64,000 nucleotides of DNA from Methylopila turkensis (GCF_027922325.1 NZ_BSFL01000001.1:801610-865609), one strand, 5' to 3'. Positions 45,276 through 54,479 are shown, counted from the first letter of the stretch. Notes: generated by a model not told the origin, from the letters alone. Numbers and translations are program-made.

Positions 45276-46202
45276 TCAGTCGTCTTCTACTTCATAGCTC
45301 CTAAACGGCGCGTGCTTAGTCGCAAGCTCTCGCGTTGTCTGCAAAAACCTCAGGAATGCGGGATTGTCATTCACCGACAACCAGACGGCGCTGAATGGCA
45401 CTATATCAGCCTGCGCCGTGAGGGGGCGCAGCACTAGACCAGGAACCCTGACAGCCGTCCATGCAGCCGAGACCAGGGTAATGCCTTGGCCAAGACTGAC
45501 GAGATTCATAAGCGTGTCCTGCAGCGTCGCCTTGTCTTCGACCTCAGGATAAGTGCTGTAATCGCAAGACCGGCGAACGATGTAGTCATGCACCTCCGGC
45601 CCCGGCGCCGCTCGGCTCGCGATGAAACGCTCTCCTTTGAGATCTGGCCAGTCCAGCTTGTCTCTCGCCGCAAGCGGATGGGCTTCCGACAGCGCGACAT
45701 GGACGCGCTCCCGCCATAGCTCTTGCGTCTCGCATCCCGCAACGGAGCCCGAACCTGTGATGAACGCGATGTCCAATCGCTGTGCGCGTATCGCCGCCAG
45801 ATGGTCCCGCCGGCCGCCGTCACGTAGGTCGATACTGATCTGCGGGTGCCTCTCCACAAAGGCTTGAATCAGTTGGCGCAGGACGCCGCCCGCCAGAGAG
45901 GTCAAGATTCCGATGCGCACCAGCCCCGCCGCAGCGCGACGTGTTGCGCGCGCCGCGCGCCAGGCCGACTCCAGTTGCTCCAGAGCCGGAGCGGCTTCGG
46001 CCAGGAAATTTTGCCCCGCCGGGGTCAGCCGCACACCGCCGCGGGTCCGGTCAAACAAAGACACTCCGAGATAGTCTTCGAGTTGCTTGAGAGCCCGACT
46101 GACATTGGATTGGTCGACATGGCACATTTCCGCGGCGCGTCTGAAGCTACCTACTTGCGCGGCGACCTTTAAGTATTGAAGCTGCCGGACGGCCTGCCTC
46201 AT
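45276..46202 (-). CDS. LysR-family regulator next to the trb operon
   Basis: 308 residues. The N-terminal HTH is clear (LQYLKVAAQVGSFRRAAEMCHVDQSNVSRALKQLEDYLGVSLFDRTRGG), followed by a substrate-binding domain starting near VRIGILTSLAGG. It is convergent with the trb operon. In related ICEs a LysR gene often ends the trb cluster, so it could belong to the backbone. No divergent partner gene lies at its 5' end within 190 bases. The ligand is unknown. Confidence 0.88.
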   Translation of the reverse strand: MRQAVRQLQYLKVAAQVGSFRRAAEMCHVDQSNVSRALKQLEDYLGVSLFDRTRGGVRLTPAGQNFLAEAAPALEQLESAWRAARATRRAAAGLVRIGILTSLAGGVLRQLIQAFVERHPQISIDLRDGGRRDHLAAIRAQRLDIAFITGSGSVAGCETQELWRERVHVALSEAHPLAARDKLDWPDLKGERFIASRAAPGPEVHDYIVRRSCDYSTYPEVEDKATLQDTLMNLVSLGQGITLVSAAWTAVRVPGLVLRPLTAQADIVPFSAVWLSVNDNPAFLRFLQTTRELATKHAPFRSYEVEDD

Positions 46203-46399
46203 GGGACAGCTCGGACGAAGATGGATGGCCCGCGGGCAAGAACGGCGTCTTTGGCGGTAGACCTCTCATCGCGTCGACGGCGAATAATAATAGACGATGG
46301 CAACTTCCATCCCACCACGGGGCTGCAAGCCGCCCCAAGGATGGCTTTGAACAATATAGAACCCAATCATTTTGAGGCAATCGCGAGGCTTCCGAGGCG

Positions 46400-46888
46400 T
46401 TAGCGCTTGTCGGGCGCAATCCTTTCCCCGGCGTTGACGTCAAAGTAATCGCGCCAAGCCACGATGCGGTCGCCCTCGACCTCGAATATGCCCATCACCT
46501 TGATTGCGGCGATCTCACTGCCGTCGGCGCGTAAAAAGCGATCCAGTCGCTCGGTCAGCACGCGATTCCCATCTGCGGCGATCGCGAGCATGTCAAAATG
46601 GACTGCCGCGACGCTCTTCGATCTGTTTGGCCGCTCAAGAAACGCGATGGCTTCGTCAATGCCGGTCGTTTTCGAAACGCCTTCATTGACCCAAACCGTC
46701 TGGGGCGTGAAATATCGCCGGATGGCGACCTTGCCATCCTCCTCCGGGAAAGTGGCGCAGAAGACTTTGACGATTTCGATGGGCGTTGACATTCTACGGT
46801 CCTCCATCTTGGCAGATGGTTCTGGCGGTTGAGCCCAGGCAACGCTAGAAATCATCACAGCGGCCAGGGTAATGAGCGCAGACCTCAT
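46400..46888 (-). CDS. Exported SnoaL/limonene-epoxide-hydrolase-like protein
   Basis: 162 residues from the ATG at 46888 with GGAGG 8 bases upstream. A signal peptide (MRSALITLAAVMISSVAWAQ) should send it to the periplasm. The domain is NTF2-like: VFCATFPEED, VWVNEGV, LAIAADGNRVLTERLDRF and IVAWRDYFDV. Arg and Asp of TERLD and Asp of WRDYFD match the catalytic Arg-Asp-Asp of limonene epoxide hydrolase, while a Trp stands where that enzyme has the water-holding Tyr. So an epoxide hydrolase or a related enzyme. A close non-exported paralogue follows at 47056. Confidence 0.82.
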   Translation of the reverse strand: MRSALITLAAVMISSVAWAQPPEPSAKMEDRRMSTPIEIVKVFCATFPEEDGKVAIRRYFTPQTVWVNEGVSKTTGIDEAIAFLERPNRSKSVAAVHFDMLAIAADGNRVLTERLDRFLRADGSEIAAIKVMGIFEVEGDRIVAWRDYFDVNAGERIAPDKR

Positions 46889-47055
46889 CTGAACAACCTC
46901 CAAGTCCCAATGCGTGAAATTGACGTGAGCGGGAAAGACCAGCGCATCGATACCTGATCGTAGTCTTACCCTTGTCGCCGCGAGTTGAATTAAGCGCGCT
47001 ATGCTCGGTGCGGAGAAAATAACCTCCACGCCTTCGCATAGCGCGAGCGGGCTCC

Positions 47056-47442
47056 TCAGCCTGCGGCGAACGACTCGATGGCTTTAACGTCGAAATAGTC
47101 CCGCCACGCGACGATCTTGTCGCCTTCGAGCTCGAAGATGCCCATGACCTTGAACCGTCCGATTTCGCTGCCATCGGCACGCTCGAACCGGTCGAGCCTT
47201 TCGGTGAGAACGCGGTTTCCGTCGGCGGCAATCGCGAGCATGTCGATATGGACCGTCGCCATGCCCATCGACGTCTCCCCTCCATCGATAAACCCGATCG
47301 CCTCATCGATGCCCGTCGTAACGCCAACGCCTTCGTTGACCCATTTCGTGCTGGGCGTGAACCAGCGACGGACGGCTGGTCTTCCACCGTCTTCGACGAA
47401 CGCAGCGCAAAAAGCCGAAACAGTTTCGATTGGCGTGGGCAT
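47056..47442 (-). CDS. Cytoplasmic SnoaL/limonene-epoxide-hydrolase-like paralogue
   Basis: 128 residues from the ATG at 47442 (AGAGGAG upstream). It shares a 17-residue block with the neighbour (AIAADGNRVLTERLDRF) and the same WRDYFDV, but has no signal peptide, so one copy works inside the cell and one outside. The putative catalytic Arg-Asp and Asp are kept and the Trp-for-Tyr change is shared. It is divergent from the AraC gene, which probably regulates it; the space between them is 157 bases. Confidence 0.82.
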   Translation of the reverse strand: MPTPIETVSAFCAAFVEDGGRPAVRRWFTPSTKWVNEGVGVTTGIDEAIGFIDGGETSMGMATVHIDMLAIAADGNRVLTERLDRFERADGSEIGRFKVMGIFELEGDKIVAWRDYFDVKAIESFAAG

Positions 47443-47599
47443 AGCAACTCCTCTTGGGTGAACTGGAAGCCTGACGGCCTCGATCTTGACCCGAAGGATA
47501 GGCTTTGAGGGACAAGGCCACGATGCCGGATTATCCGCCATCATTGCCTGATCTTCCGGAAATCTTGATAATGTTGGGCAATCAGTGTTAATTGCCCAG

Positions 47600-48487
47600 A
47601 TGAGCGAACTTGATGATATCCGTGACATGGCGCTGCGGCACGCCGGGCCCCGGAACCCAAAACTGCCAAGGCTGGTTGCCTACACCCTCGACCATACGAC
47701 CGAGATCGACCCGCTGGTCTACGATCCCGCAGCGTCCATGGTGGTTCAGGGAACCCAGCGCATGTTTATCGGCAACCAGATGTTCGAGTATGGCCCTGGC
47801 CAGAGCATGATCATGGCAGCCGAGATCGCCGCCCTCGGCCAGGTCTGCGAGGCGTCGCCGGATAAGCCCTTTGTCGCGGTCGGCCTGTTTCTGGACCCGG
47901 CTCTGCTGTCGGACCTCATACTTGAGATGGAAGCGCTACCGGAACTGCCGATCGGGTCGGGATATGGCGTAAGCCCCGCGAGCGCTTCGCTCGTAAGCGC
48001 CTGGCGAAGACTGCTGGAGTTGCTCGATCGCCCCGCGGAAATTCCTGTTATGGCTCAGCCCCTGGAGCACGAGCTCATGTTCCGGTTGCTGATGGGGCCG
48101 CATGGCGCCCTGCTGCGCCAGATTGCCGGAGCCGGCTCTCGGCTGTCGCACATCCGAAGATCTATGGCGTGGATCCGGGATCATTATGCCGAGCGCGTCG
48201 ATTTCAAGGAAGTCGCTGCGATCGCCGGCATGAGCACATCCGTCTTTTACGAACGCTTCAAAGCCGTCGCCGCCGTTAGCCCGCTTCAGTATCAGAAATA
48301 TATCCGGCTCCACGAGGCCCGCCGTCGCCTGATCGCGAAACAGGGGACCGCAGCCGAGACGGCATTCGCGGTGGGCTATGAAAGCGCCTCGCAGTTCAGC
48401 CGCGAGTATAAGCGCCTCTTCGGCGCGCCGCCGGCTCGCGATGCCGAAAGAGCCAAGGTTGGCTTCACGCCCTTGGCTCCCCGCTAG
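47600..48487 (+). CDS. AraC-family regulator
   Basis: 295 residues from the ATG at 47600 (a GTG five codons earlier was rejected). The N-terminal cupin-like AraC_N domain (about 30-160; VYDPAASMVVQGTQRMFIGNQMFEYGPG) is followed by two HTH motifs in the C-terminal 100 residues (VDFKEVAAIAGMSTSVFYERFKAVAAVSPLQYQKYIRLHEARRRLIA). It is divergent from the two epoxide-hydrolase-like genes and most likely controls them in answer to a small hydrophobic compound. Confidence 0.9.
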   Translation: MSELDDIRDMALRHAGPRNPKLPRLVAYTLDHTTEIDPLVYDPAASMVVQGTQRMFIGNQMFEYGPGQSMIMAAEIAALGQVCEASPDKPFVAVGLFLDPALLSDLILEMEALPELPIGSGYGVSPASASLVSAWRRLLELLDRPAEIPVMAQPLEHELMFRLLMGPHGALLRQIAGAGSRLSHIRRSMAWIRDHYAERVDFKEVAAIAGMSTSVFYERFKAVAAVSPLQYQKYIRLHEARRRLIAKQGTAAETAFAVGYESASQFSREYKRLFGAPPARDAERAKVGFTPLAPR

Positions 48488-48537
48488 CGAGCGCCGCCCT
48501 CTTCTACGTCTTCATAGGGCGCATCGAGCCTTGGCCA

Positions 48538-49434
48538 TCAGCTTCGGTCGACGTTCAGCGTCTCGACCTTAGAAAACGCTGCGGCCATGAAGTCCATGAA
48601 CACCGTGGCGCGACGTGGAAGAAGGCGGTTGGCGACGTAGAGGATGTGGATGGGAACGGGGGCGGCCTCATATCCGGTGAGGATCCGTTTGAGGCGACCG
48701 CTCCTGAGGCCGTCCTCGAACAGCCAATGCGGGCCAAGGGCGACGCCCAAGCCGGCCAGGGCAGCCTCGCGCGCGGCTTGTGGGGCGCTCACGCGAAGTC
48801 GGCCGGACACCGCGACTTCCAAGTCGGCGAAGCGCCAGGTCGCGCCCGTCGACAGCAGGGAATAGACGATGCAGTCATGGTGTATCAGGTCGCCCGGCGT
48901 TTCGGGTGTGCCGCGCGCGTCGAGATAATCCGTCGCCGCCACGCAGATGCGCGTGAAAAGGCCGACACGCCGCGCGCGCAAGGCGCTGTCGCTGAGATGG
49001 CCGATCCGCAGCGCCAGCTCCACGCCGTCGTCGATGAGGTTCACGAAACGATCGGAAATCTGAAGGTCGAGATCGAGATCAGGGTAGGTCTTCAGAAAGG
49101 TAGGCACCTGGGGCATCAGAAACGCGTGAGCAAAGGCCGTCGGGCAGGCGACGCGTAGCAGACCTGACGGACTGGCCTCGCTCTTCAGCGCCGACTCGGC
49201 TTCGTTCACGGCGTCGAGGATGCGGCGGGCTTCGACATAGTAGCGCTCGCCTTCGGGCGTCAGGTGCAGCTTGCGGGTGGATCGCTGCAAGAGCCGCTGC
49301 TGAAGATGCGTCTCCAGGGCCGCCACATTGCGGCTCACGTTCGGCTGGCTAAGGCCCAAGTCACGCGCGGCGGCTGAAAAGCCGCCTGTCTCCACCGTCC
49401 TGACGAAACACTCCATGGAAAGTAGACGATCCAT
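48538..49434 (-). CDS. LysR-family regulator of the SDR cluster
   Basis: 298 residues from the ATG at 49434; a TTG three codons before it is less likely. HTH: MDRLLSMECFVRTVETGGFSAAARDLGLSQPNVSRNVAALE. The effector domain is of the CrgA type (LLRVACPTAFAHAFLMPQVPTFLKTYPDLDLDLQISDR). It is divergent from the SDR gene with a 130-base gap, the normal arrangement for a LysR and its target operon. It is likely the activator of the SDR-hydrolase-GST-CMD genes. Confidence 0.9.
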   Translation of the reverse strand: MDRLLSMECFVRTVETGGFSAAARDLGLSQPNVSRNVAALETHLQQRLLQRSTRKLHLTPEGERYYVEARRILDAVNEAESALKSEASPSGLLRVACPTAFAHAFLMPQVPTFLKTYPDLDLDLQISDRFVNLIDDGVELALRIGHLSDSALRARRVGLFTRICVAATDYLDARGTPETPGDLIHHDCIVYSLLSTGATWRFADLEVAVSGRLRVSAPQAAREAALAGLGVALGPHWLFEDGLRSGRLKRILTGYEAAPVPIHILYVANRLLPRRATVFMDFMAAAFSKVETLNVDRS

Positions 49435-49564
49435 CCTGCCCAATCATGCGTAAACTGTATGAATTATATACGAAGATCCAGACTTATCATATCCTGAGTA
49501 TGAATGCATCTTGAGATCACCGAGCCGAACCCATTCGCCTCGCCGATTTTTCAAGGAGCATCCG

Positions 49565-50317
49565 ATGTCCCGCCTTTCCGGCAAACGCACTCTCATCACC
49601 GGCGGCACGAGCGGGATTGGCCTCGCCACAGCCAAGAGCTTCCTCGCCGAGGGCGCCCGCGTCATCATCACGGGCGTAAACCCCGACAGCCTGGCCAGCG
49701 CCCGGGCCGAACTCGGCTCGGACGTCACCGTGCTCGCTGCCGATTCCGCCAATGTCGAAGCGCAGCGCGAGCTGGCCGCAGCCGTCGCCGCCGAGTACGG
49801 CCACCTCGACGTCGCCTTCATCAATGCCGGCGTGTCGGTCTGGCAGCCTATCGAGGCGTGGACCGAAGAGGCCTACGACCGATCCTTCGCGATCAACGTC
49901 AAGGGCCCCTACTTCCTGATCCAGTCGCTACTGCCGGTCTTCGCCAATCCGGCGTCCGTGGTCCTGAACACGTCGATCAATGCCCATGTCGGCATGACGA
50001 ACTCCTCGGTTTACGCTGCGACCAAGGCCGCGTTCCTGAGCTTCTCGAAAACGCTCTCGAACGAGCTGGTCGGGCGCGGCGTGCGCTTCAACGCCGTTAG
50101 CCCCGGACCGGTCGAAACTCCCCTCTACGACAAGCTGGGCATCCCGGACGCCTATCGCGATCAGGCGACCCAGGCGATCACCGCCAGCATTCCGCTTGGC
50201 CGCTTCGGCACGCCCGAGGAAGTGGCCAAGGCGGTGCTCTACCTCGCCTCCGATGAATCCGCCTGGACCCTGGGCGCCGAGATCATCGTCGACGGCGGGC
50301 GCACCCTGAACGGCTGA
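49565..50317 (+). CDS. Short-chain dehydrogenase/reductase (SDR)
   Basis: 250 residues from the ATG at 49565 (AAGGAG 9 bases upstream). The NAD(P) motif TGGTSGIG is at 11-18, NAG near 86-88 and the active site Ser with YAATK (catalytic Tyr-x3-Lys) near 150-155; the C-terminal GGRT is usual. It reduces or oxidises a small carbonyl or hydroxyl compound; the substrate is unknown. First gene of a detoxification-type operon under the divergent LysR. Confidence 0.92.
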   Translation: MSRLSGKRTLITGGTSGIGLATAKSFLAEGARVIITGVNPDSLASARAELGSDVTVLAADSANVEAQRELAAAVAAEYGHLDVAFINAGVSVWQPIEAWTEEAYDRSFAINVKGPYFLIQSLLPVFANPASVVLNTSINAHVGMTNSSVYAATKAAFLSFSKTLSNELVGRGVRFNAVSPGPVETPLYDKLGIPDAYRDQATQAITASIPLGRFGTPEEVAKAVLYLASDESAWTLGAEIIVDGGRTLNG

Positions 50318-50337
50318 CCATCCAAGACAGAAAGAAA

Positions 50338-50952
50338 ATGACGATGACGAACCTGAACACTGAACCCAAGAGCGCCCTGATCCTGATCGAATATGTCAAC
50401 GACTGGCTTTCGCCGACCGGCGGAATTTATCCGTCGTTCCAGGATCGCGAGCAGGTCGACAGCGCGATCGCCAACTCGAAGATCGCGCTCACTGAGGCCC
50501 GCCGTCGCGGTATGCACGTGATCCACGCCTCGCTGAAGTTCGAGCCCAAATTCAAGGTGCTGGGAGAGGGCAAGTATGGACTGCGCAAGATGATGCGCGA
50601 CTATGGATCGTTCCTGGGCGAGCAGGCAGACTTTTTCCCGGGCTTCGAGCCTGCGGAAGGCGAATTCGTCGTTCGCGAGCGTGGCGGCGGGAGCAGCGTC
50701 TTCGTCGGCACCACGCTCGACAGCTATCTGCGCAATAACCGGATTTTCGACATCTATCTCGCCGGCTTCTCGCTGCGCCAGTGCGTCGAATCCTCGATGC
50801 GCAACGCCCATGACCTCGGCTACCACACCAACGTCATCTACGACGCGTCGGCAGGCTACACCCGCAAACAGCAGGACGACTTCGTGGCCGAGATCGCGCC
50901 CTTCTACGCCAACGCCATCACCACGCAGGAATTCCTGTTGGCGCCGCAGTAA
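50338..50952 (+). CDS. Isochorismatase-like cysteine hydrolase, altered catalytic acid
   Basis: 204 residues; ATG at 50338 or 50344. The fold is isochorismatase-like: the nucleophile Cys in SLRQCVESSMRNAHDLGY near 150 and the usual 'GGGSSVF..T.L...LR' ahead of it. The first catalytic residue is unusual: the family has Asp in LLVID; here the aligned residue is Glu18 (ILIEYVND). The Glu may still act as the acid, or the next Asp (Asp22) may serve. It lies 20 bases after the SDR gene in the same operon. Confidence 0.85.
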   Translation: MTMTNLNTEPKSALILIEYVNDWLSPTGGIYPSFQDREQVDSAIANSKIALTEARRRGMHVIHASLKFEPKFKVLGEGKYGLRKMMRDYGSFLGEQADFFPGFEPAEGEFVVRERGGGSSVFVGTTLDSYLRNNRIFDIYLAGFSLRQCVESSMRNAHDLGYHTNVIYDASAGYTRKQQDDFVAEIAPFYANAITTQEFLLAPQ

Positions 50953-51017
50953 CCGCCATCGCGCCCGGCTTTATCCGCCTGGAGCCGGGCCGCCCCTTCT
51001 CCCCACAGGAAGTCGCC

Positions 51018-51695
51018 ATGACGAACTCCAGTCTTACGCTGATCAGCCATCCGCTTTGCCCGTTCGTGCAACGGGTCGCCATTGTGATGCGCGAGAAGAA
51101 CATTCCCTTCGAGCAGATTCAGATCGACCTAAACAACAAGCCCGACTGGTTTCTCGCCATCTCCCCTGCCGGCAAGGTGCCGCTGCTCAAGGTCGAGCGC
51201 GGCCAGGACCAGCCGGTCGTGCTGTTCGAGAGCATGGCCATCTGCGAATATCTGGAAGAGATCTATTCCGATAATCCCATCCATCCGGCCGATCCGCTGA
51301 TGCGTGCACAACACCGCGCCTGGATCGAGTTCTCGTCCACGATGCTGATGGACGCCTGGGGATATCTGAACGCCTTCGACGAGACCGTCGCCGCGAACAA
51401 GGCCGCTGATCTTAGGAAAAAACTGGAGCGGTTCGAGGTGGTGCTGTCGGACGAGCCCTATTTCGCTGGCGCACTTTTCAGCATGGTTGATGCCGTCACG
51501 GCGCCCGTCTTCCGCTACTTCGACATCCTGGCAGACAGCGTCCCTCACGATGTGTTCGGCGGGCTGAACCGCGTCGCATCCTGGCGACGCGCGATAGGAA
51601 AGCGTCCGAGCGTCCGCGACGCGGTGACGGCGGACTATGGCGCCCGCTTCCGCAACCACTTGAAAGACCACGGCGCGCTCCTGGCTTCGGCCTGA
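51018..51695 (+). CDS. Glutathione S-transferase, omega-like
   Basis: 225 residues. The N-terminal thioredoxin-like domain has HPLCPF with Cys14, as in omega-type and other bacterial GSTs that reduce rather than conjugate. SPAGKVPLLKV is at 51-61 and the glutathione-binding FESMAICEYLEE at 71-82. The C-terminal domain is helical. A good SD (AGGAAG) precedes the ATG. It is part of the SDR cluster and may process a product of it. Confidence 0.9.
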   Translation: MTNSSLTLISHPLCPFVQRVAIVMREKNIPFEQIQIDLNNKPDWFLAISPAGKVPLLKVERGQDQPVVLFESMAICEYLEEIYSDNPIHPADPLMRAQHRAWIEFSSTMLMDAWGYLNAFDETVAANKAADLRKKLERFEVVLSDEPYFAGALFSMVDAVTAPVFRYFDILADSVPHDVFGGLNRVASWRRAIGKRPSVRDAVTADYGARFRNHLKDHGALLASA

Positions 51696-51820
51696 GCGCG
51701 CCGCCCAGTTGCACGGGGCGTCGATAATGGCGGCGTCCGCATCGCGACGGACGTCCCGCATAATCCGCCAAGCCTGCGCCCCGCGCGAGGTCCGACGCAC
51801 TCTCTTCTCCGGAGCCGCTC

Positions 51821-52366
51821 ATGCCCGCCATCCCTTACAGGACCGTCTTCGACGACACGTCCGGCCCCGTGGCCGCGGTCCTTCGGGTCCGCCGCGATGG
51901 TCGCCTACTGAACCTCGATCGGATGCTGCTGCACAGTCCGGCCATCGCCGAGGGCTGGAGCGCGCTGATGGGCCCAATCCGCAACGCGGGCCGGATCTCG
52001 GCGCGGCATCGCGAACTGGCGATTTGCGCCGTCACCTTCATGAACCAGGCTGACTACGAGTCGCACCGCCATGCGGCGCTGCTGATCGCGGCGGGAGGTT
52101 CCCAGGCCCAAGTCGCCGCCTTAGGAGACGTCGGCTCCGCCTGCATGGATACGACGCTGTTCGACGATGCCGAGCGCGCGGTGCTCGCCCTGGCTCTGGA
52201 CAGTACGCGCGATGTCGCGATCCGGCCCGCGACGATGGCTGCCGTACGCACCGCTTTTCCCACACCGGACGCGGTGCTGGAACTGATGATGGTCATCGCG
52301 GCCTACAACATGGTTTCGCGCGTCCTTGTCGGTCTGGACGTCGAAATCGAGGGAAGCGAGGAATGA
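51821..52366 (+). CDS. Carboxymuconolactone-decarboxylase-like protein
   Basis: 181 residues of the CMD/AhpD superfamily. The core is RHRELAICAVTFMNQADYESHRHAALLIAAG, with His and Glu/Asp in the place of the family motif EYEWYHH; the Cys-x-x-Cys of peroxidase members is absent. So likely not an alkylhydroperoxidase, rather a decarboxylase- or hydrolase-like protein. It follows the GST with a 125-base gap and closes the metabolic block. Confidence 0.8.
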   Translation: MPAIPYRTVFDDTSGPVAAVLRVRRDGRLLNLDRMLLHSPAIAEGWSALMGPIRNAGRISARHRELAICAVTFMNQADYESHRHAALLIAAGGSQAQVAALGDVGSACMDTTLFDDAERAVLALALDSTRDVAIRPATMAAVRTAFPTPDAVLELMMVIAAYNMVSRVLVGLDVEIEGSEE

Positions 52367-52504
52367 AGCCGTCGAGAAACAGGCTTGCAGACACTGCAGC
52401 TCACTCCTGCTTGAACAACCCCCGCAGGTCGCTCTTCACATCGCGGCGAGCATGGCTATGCTTTGTATTATGGCCGCGAATAATAGAATAAGGACAGCTT
52501 AATA

Positions 52505-53251
52505 GTGGATGCCAGGGCTCTAATCGCCGCTGTTGAAACAATCGCCCGCCAACTCCCCGATGTGGATTCAACACGTGCGGTTGGTTCCAACCGACGGGTC
52601 TACAAGATCCATGGAAAGATATTCATGATTGTGACCGACGCGGCCGACGGCGCGATGGTGACCATTAAAGTCGATCCCATCCGAGCTGAAATACTGCGGC
52701 AGCAGTATGTCGAGATTTCGTCTGGCCACGGCATGAACAGGCGGCACTGGATCTCGATCACGGCAAGCGATGCCATCAGCAGAGAAGTGTTTGAAAACGA
52801 GGTGCGAGAGTCCTACAGGCTTGTACGCGCCAAACTGCCGACGGCTGAGCGTACTAGCGACGGTAGGAGGAAACGAAGTCTGTCCGGCAAGCAGTTGCAG
52901 GCCGTTGCTCGCATGCTTGCATCGGGACTGCCCGGTGTCGACCATGGGCGACCATTTGTCGAAAAGCTGGACGTCTATAAGGTCGGCGGCAAGGTGTTCA
53001 TGATCGTGACGGACGATCCGAACGAGCTAATTATCACGGTAAGGGCCGAGCCCGAGCAGAGGGGCAATCTATTCGAACGCTTTGCATCGGTGACCGCCGG
53101 CCGCTATCTCGACAAGGACCGCTGGATATCGGTTGGCGCAGGCAAGGGCATCACCCAAACTGTGGTGAGCGATGTGGTGAAAGCCTCTTACCGGCTCGTA
53201 CTCGACACTGTGCCGAGACGCGAAAGACCAGCGGGGATCACAGACGTCTGA
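52505..53251 (+). CDS. Double-domain YjbR/MmcQ-like protein
   Basis: 248 residues from a GTG with AAGGA upstream. Two copies of a YjbR-type domain: VYKIHGKIFMIVTDAADGAMVTIKVDP with RHWISITA, then VYKVGGKVFMIVTDDPNELIITVRAEP with RWISVGA. The linker (about 110-135) is basic. YjbR is a CyaY-like fold of unknown function thought to bind DNA; a tandem fusion is uncommon. It begins the second cargo block. Confidence 0.8.
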   Translation: MDARALIAAVETIARQLPDVDSTRAVGSNRRVYKIHGKIFMIVTDAADGAMVTIKVDPIRAEILRQQYVEISSGHGMNRRHWISITASDAISREVFENEVRESYRLVRAKLPTAERTSDGRRKRSLSGKQLQAVARMLASGLPGVDHGRPFVEKLDVYKVGGKVFMIVTDDPNELIITVRAEPEQRGNLFERFASVTAGRYLDKDRWISVGAGKGITQTVVSDVVKASYRLVLDTVPRRERPAGITDV

Positions 53252-53331
53252 CACGCTGCATCACTGGATTGAACAGACACATCACTCAGCAAAGTGAGCG
53301 GCGGCGACGGCAATCTATCGTGTGCAGGAAT

Positions 53332-53886
53332 TCAGGAGGCGGATCCCGCGATTTTTCCGATAAGAGCCGCCACCTCTTCGCGGGCCAGTGGCTCCGGTGC
53401 GAAATAATTCGTGAGGATCAATCCTCCGACAATGGATTCAAGCTGCCTTGCGATATCGGGCGGATAGTGTTCTTCCATGATTTGCATGCTGAGTGCGGCC
53501 CATTCGCCGAACATCACGCGGGTGTCAGGATTGCGGATCGCGAAGACGTAGAGTTCGCAGACCAGAACGACGTCCTTGGGCGAAAACCATTGACCTCCAC
53601 ACAGCAGGTCCGCAATGACGCTGGTGGCCTGCTCGCTTGTATGCGCTGACGCCATCGCTTCGTTGTAGACGCGCGTGATCCGCTCGGTGAACCTCCTGAA
53701 CGCGGCGGCGATTAACTCCTCCAGATCCCTGAAATGATAGGTCATGGAGCCCAGCGGCACATCGGCTGCCTCGGCCACCCTGCGATGTGTGGTTCTCGCG
53801 ACGCCGTGCTCGGCGATGACCTCGAGCGCGACATCGATCAGCCGATCGCGACGGTTTGGGTCAGTTCGGCGGGCAGGCACTTTCAT
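53332..53886 (-). CDS. TetR-family regulator
   Basis: 184 residues from the ATG at 53886. HTH: RDRLIDVALEVIAEHGVARTTHRRVAEAADVPLGSMTYHFRDLEELI. The C-terminal domain is TetR_C-like (PPDIARQLESIVGGLILTNYF). It is divergent from the TfoX-like gene with a 205-base gap holding a perfect palindrome, so it probably represses itself and that operon. The ligand is unknown. Confidence 0.92.
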   Translation of the reverse strand: MKVPARRTDPNRRDRLIDVALEVIAEHGVARTTHRRVAEAADVPLGSMTYHFRDLEELIAAAFRRFTERITRVYNEAMASAHTSEQATSVIADLLCGGQWFSPKDVVLVCELYVFAIRNPDTRVMFGEWAALSMQIMEEHYPPDIARQLESIVGGLILTNYFAPEPLAREEVAALIGKIAGSAS

Positions 53887-53934
53887 CAAATTCTCGTCCT
53901 CTCCGCTCTTGCGGTTGCTTGTATCGAGCCGCTA

Positions 53935-53950
53935 GCGTACATTTGTACGC
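53935..53950. promoter_or_regulatory. TetR-type operator between tetR and tfoX-like gene
   Basis: GCGTACA-TT-TGTACGC is a perfect palindrome with 7-bp arms, 49 bases before the tetR start. The size and place are typical of a TetR operator. It would control both divergent promoters. Confidence 0.7.
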
Positions 53951-54091
53951 AACATCGCGGTCCTTAGTCGACTCGTTTTTGTCTCGACCCCCGACTGGCG
54001 GGGGCGAATGGCAATGAATGTGACGCTCACCGCAGCCGATTGCCAGCATGCTCACGAGGCGCGGCATATTTAAACACGAAAGGACACTCTA

Positions 54092-54442
54092 TTGTCTGAG
54101 CAATACAAGGCAGCGACCGCGCTTGCAGATCATTATATCGACCAGCTTTCCGACTGGGCGACCGTTACAAGGTGCCCCCTGTTTGGTGCGAGCGCTCTTT
54201 ACAGGGGCGATCATATCTTCGGAATGGCCTGGCACGGTTCGCTCTACTTCAAGGTCGATGACAAGACGCGCAAAGACTACGAAGCTGCGAACTCGCAGAC
54301 AGTTGGTCATACCGCGGGCGCAGCAACCGATCATTCCCTGAAGACCTACATGGAAGTTCCCGCCGACGTCATCGAAGACGACGGCAAGCTGCATGAGTGG
54401 GCGGAAACGGCTTATCTGGCGGCCGTCAAGGGCGGCCAATAG
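54092..54442 (+). CDS. TfoX N-terminal domain-like protein
   Basis: 116 residues from a TTG with AAGGA 8 bases upstream. The TfoX_N pattern: the N-terminal helix, CPLFGASALYRGDHIFGMAWHGSLYFKVDD, and a C-terminal HEWAETAYLAAVKG. The family is small and often encoded with YjbR-like genes; TfoX itself is a competence regulator, but single-domain members have no known role. Its stop lies just before the Lhr helicase. Confidence 0.8.
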   Translation: MSEQYKAATALADHYIDQLSDWATVTRCPLFGASALYRGDHIFGMAWHGSLYFKVDDKTRKDYEAANSQTVGHTAGAATDHSLKTYMEVPADVIEDDGKLHEWAETAYLAAVKGGQ

Positions 54443-54479
54443 GCGAGCGGTATTGCAAGTGGACGCACCAGTAACAGAT

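Noticed and set aside
49435..49564. LysR-box between lysR and SDR genes
   Set aside because: Only a weak GTAT-N7-ATAC was seen, not the T-N11-A form, so it was not listed as a site.
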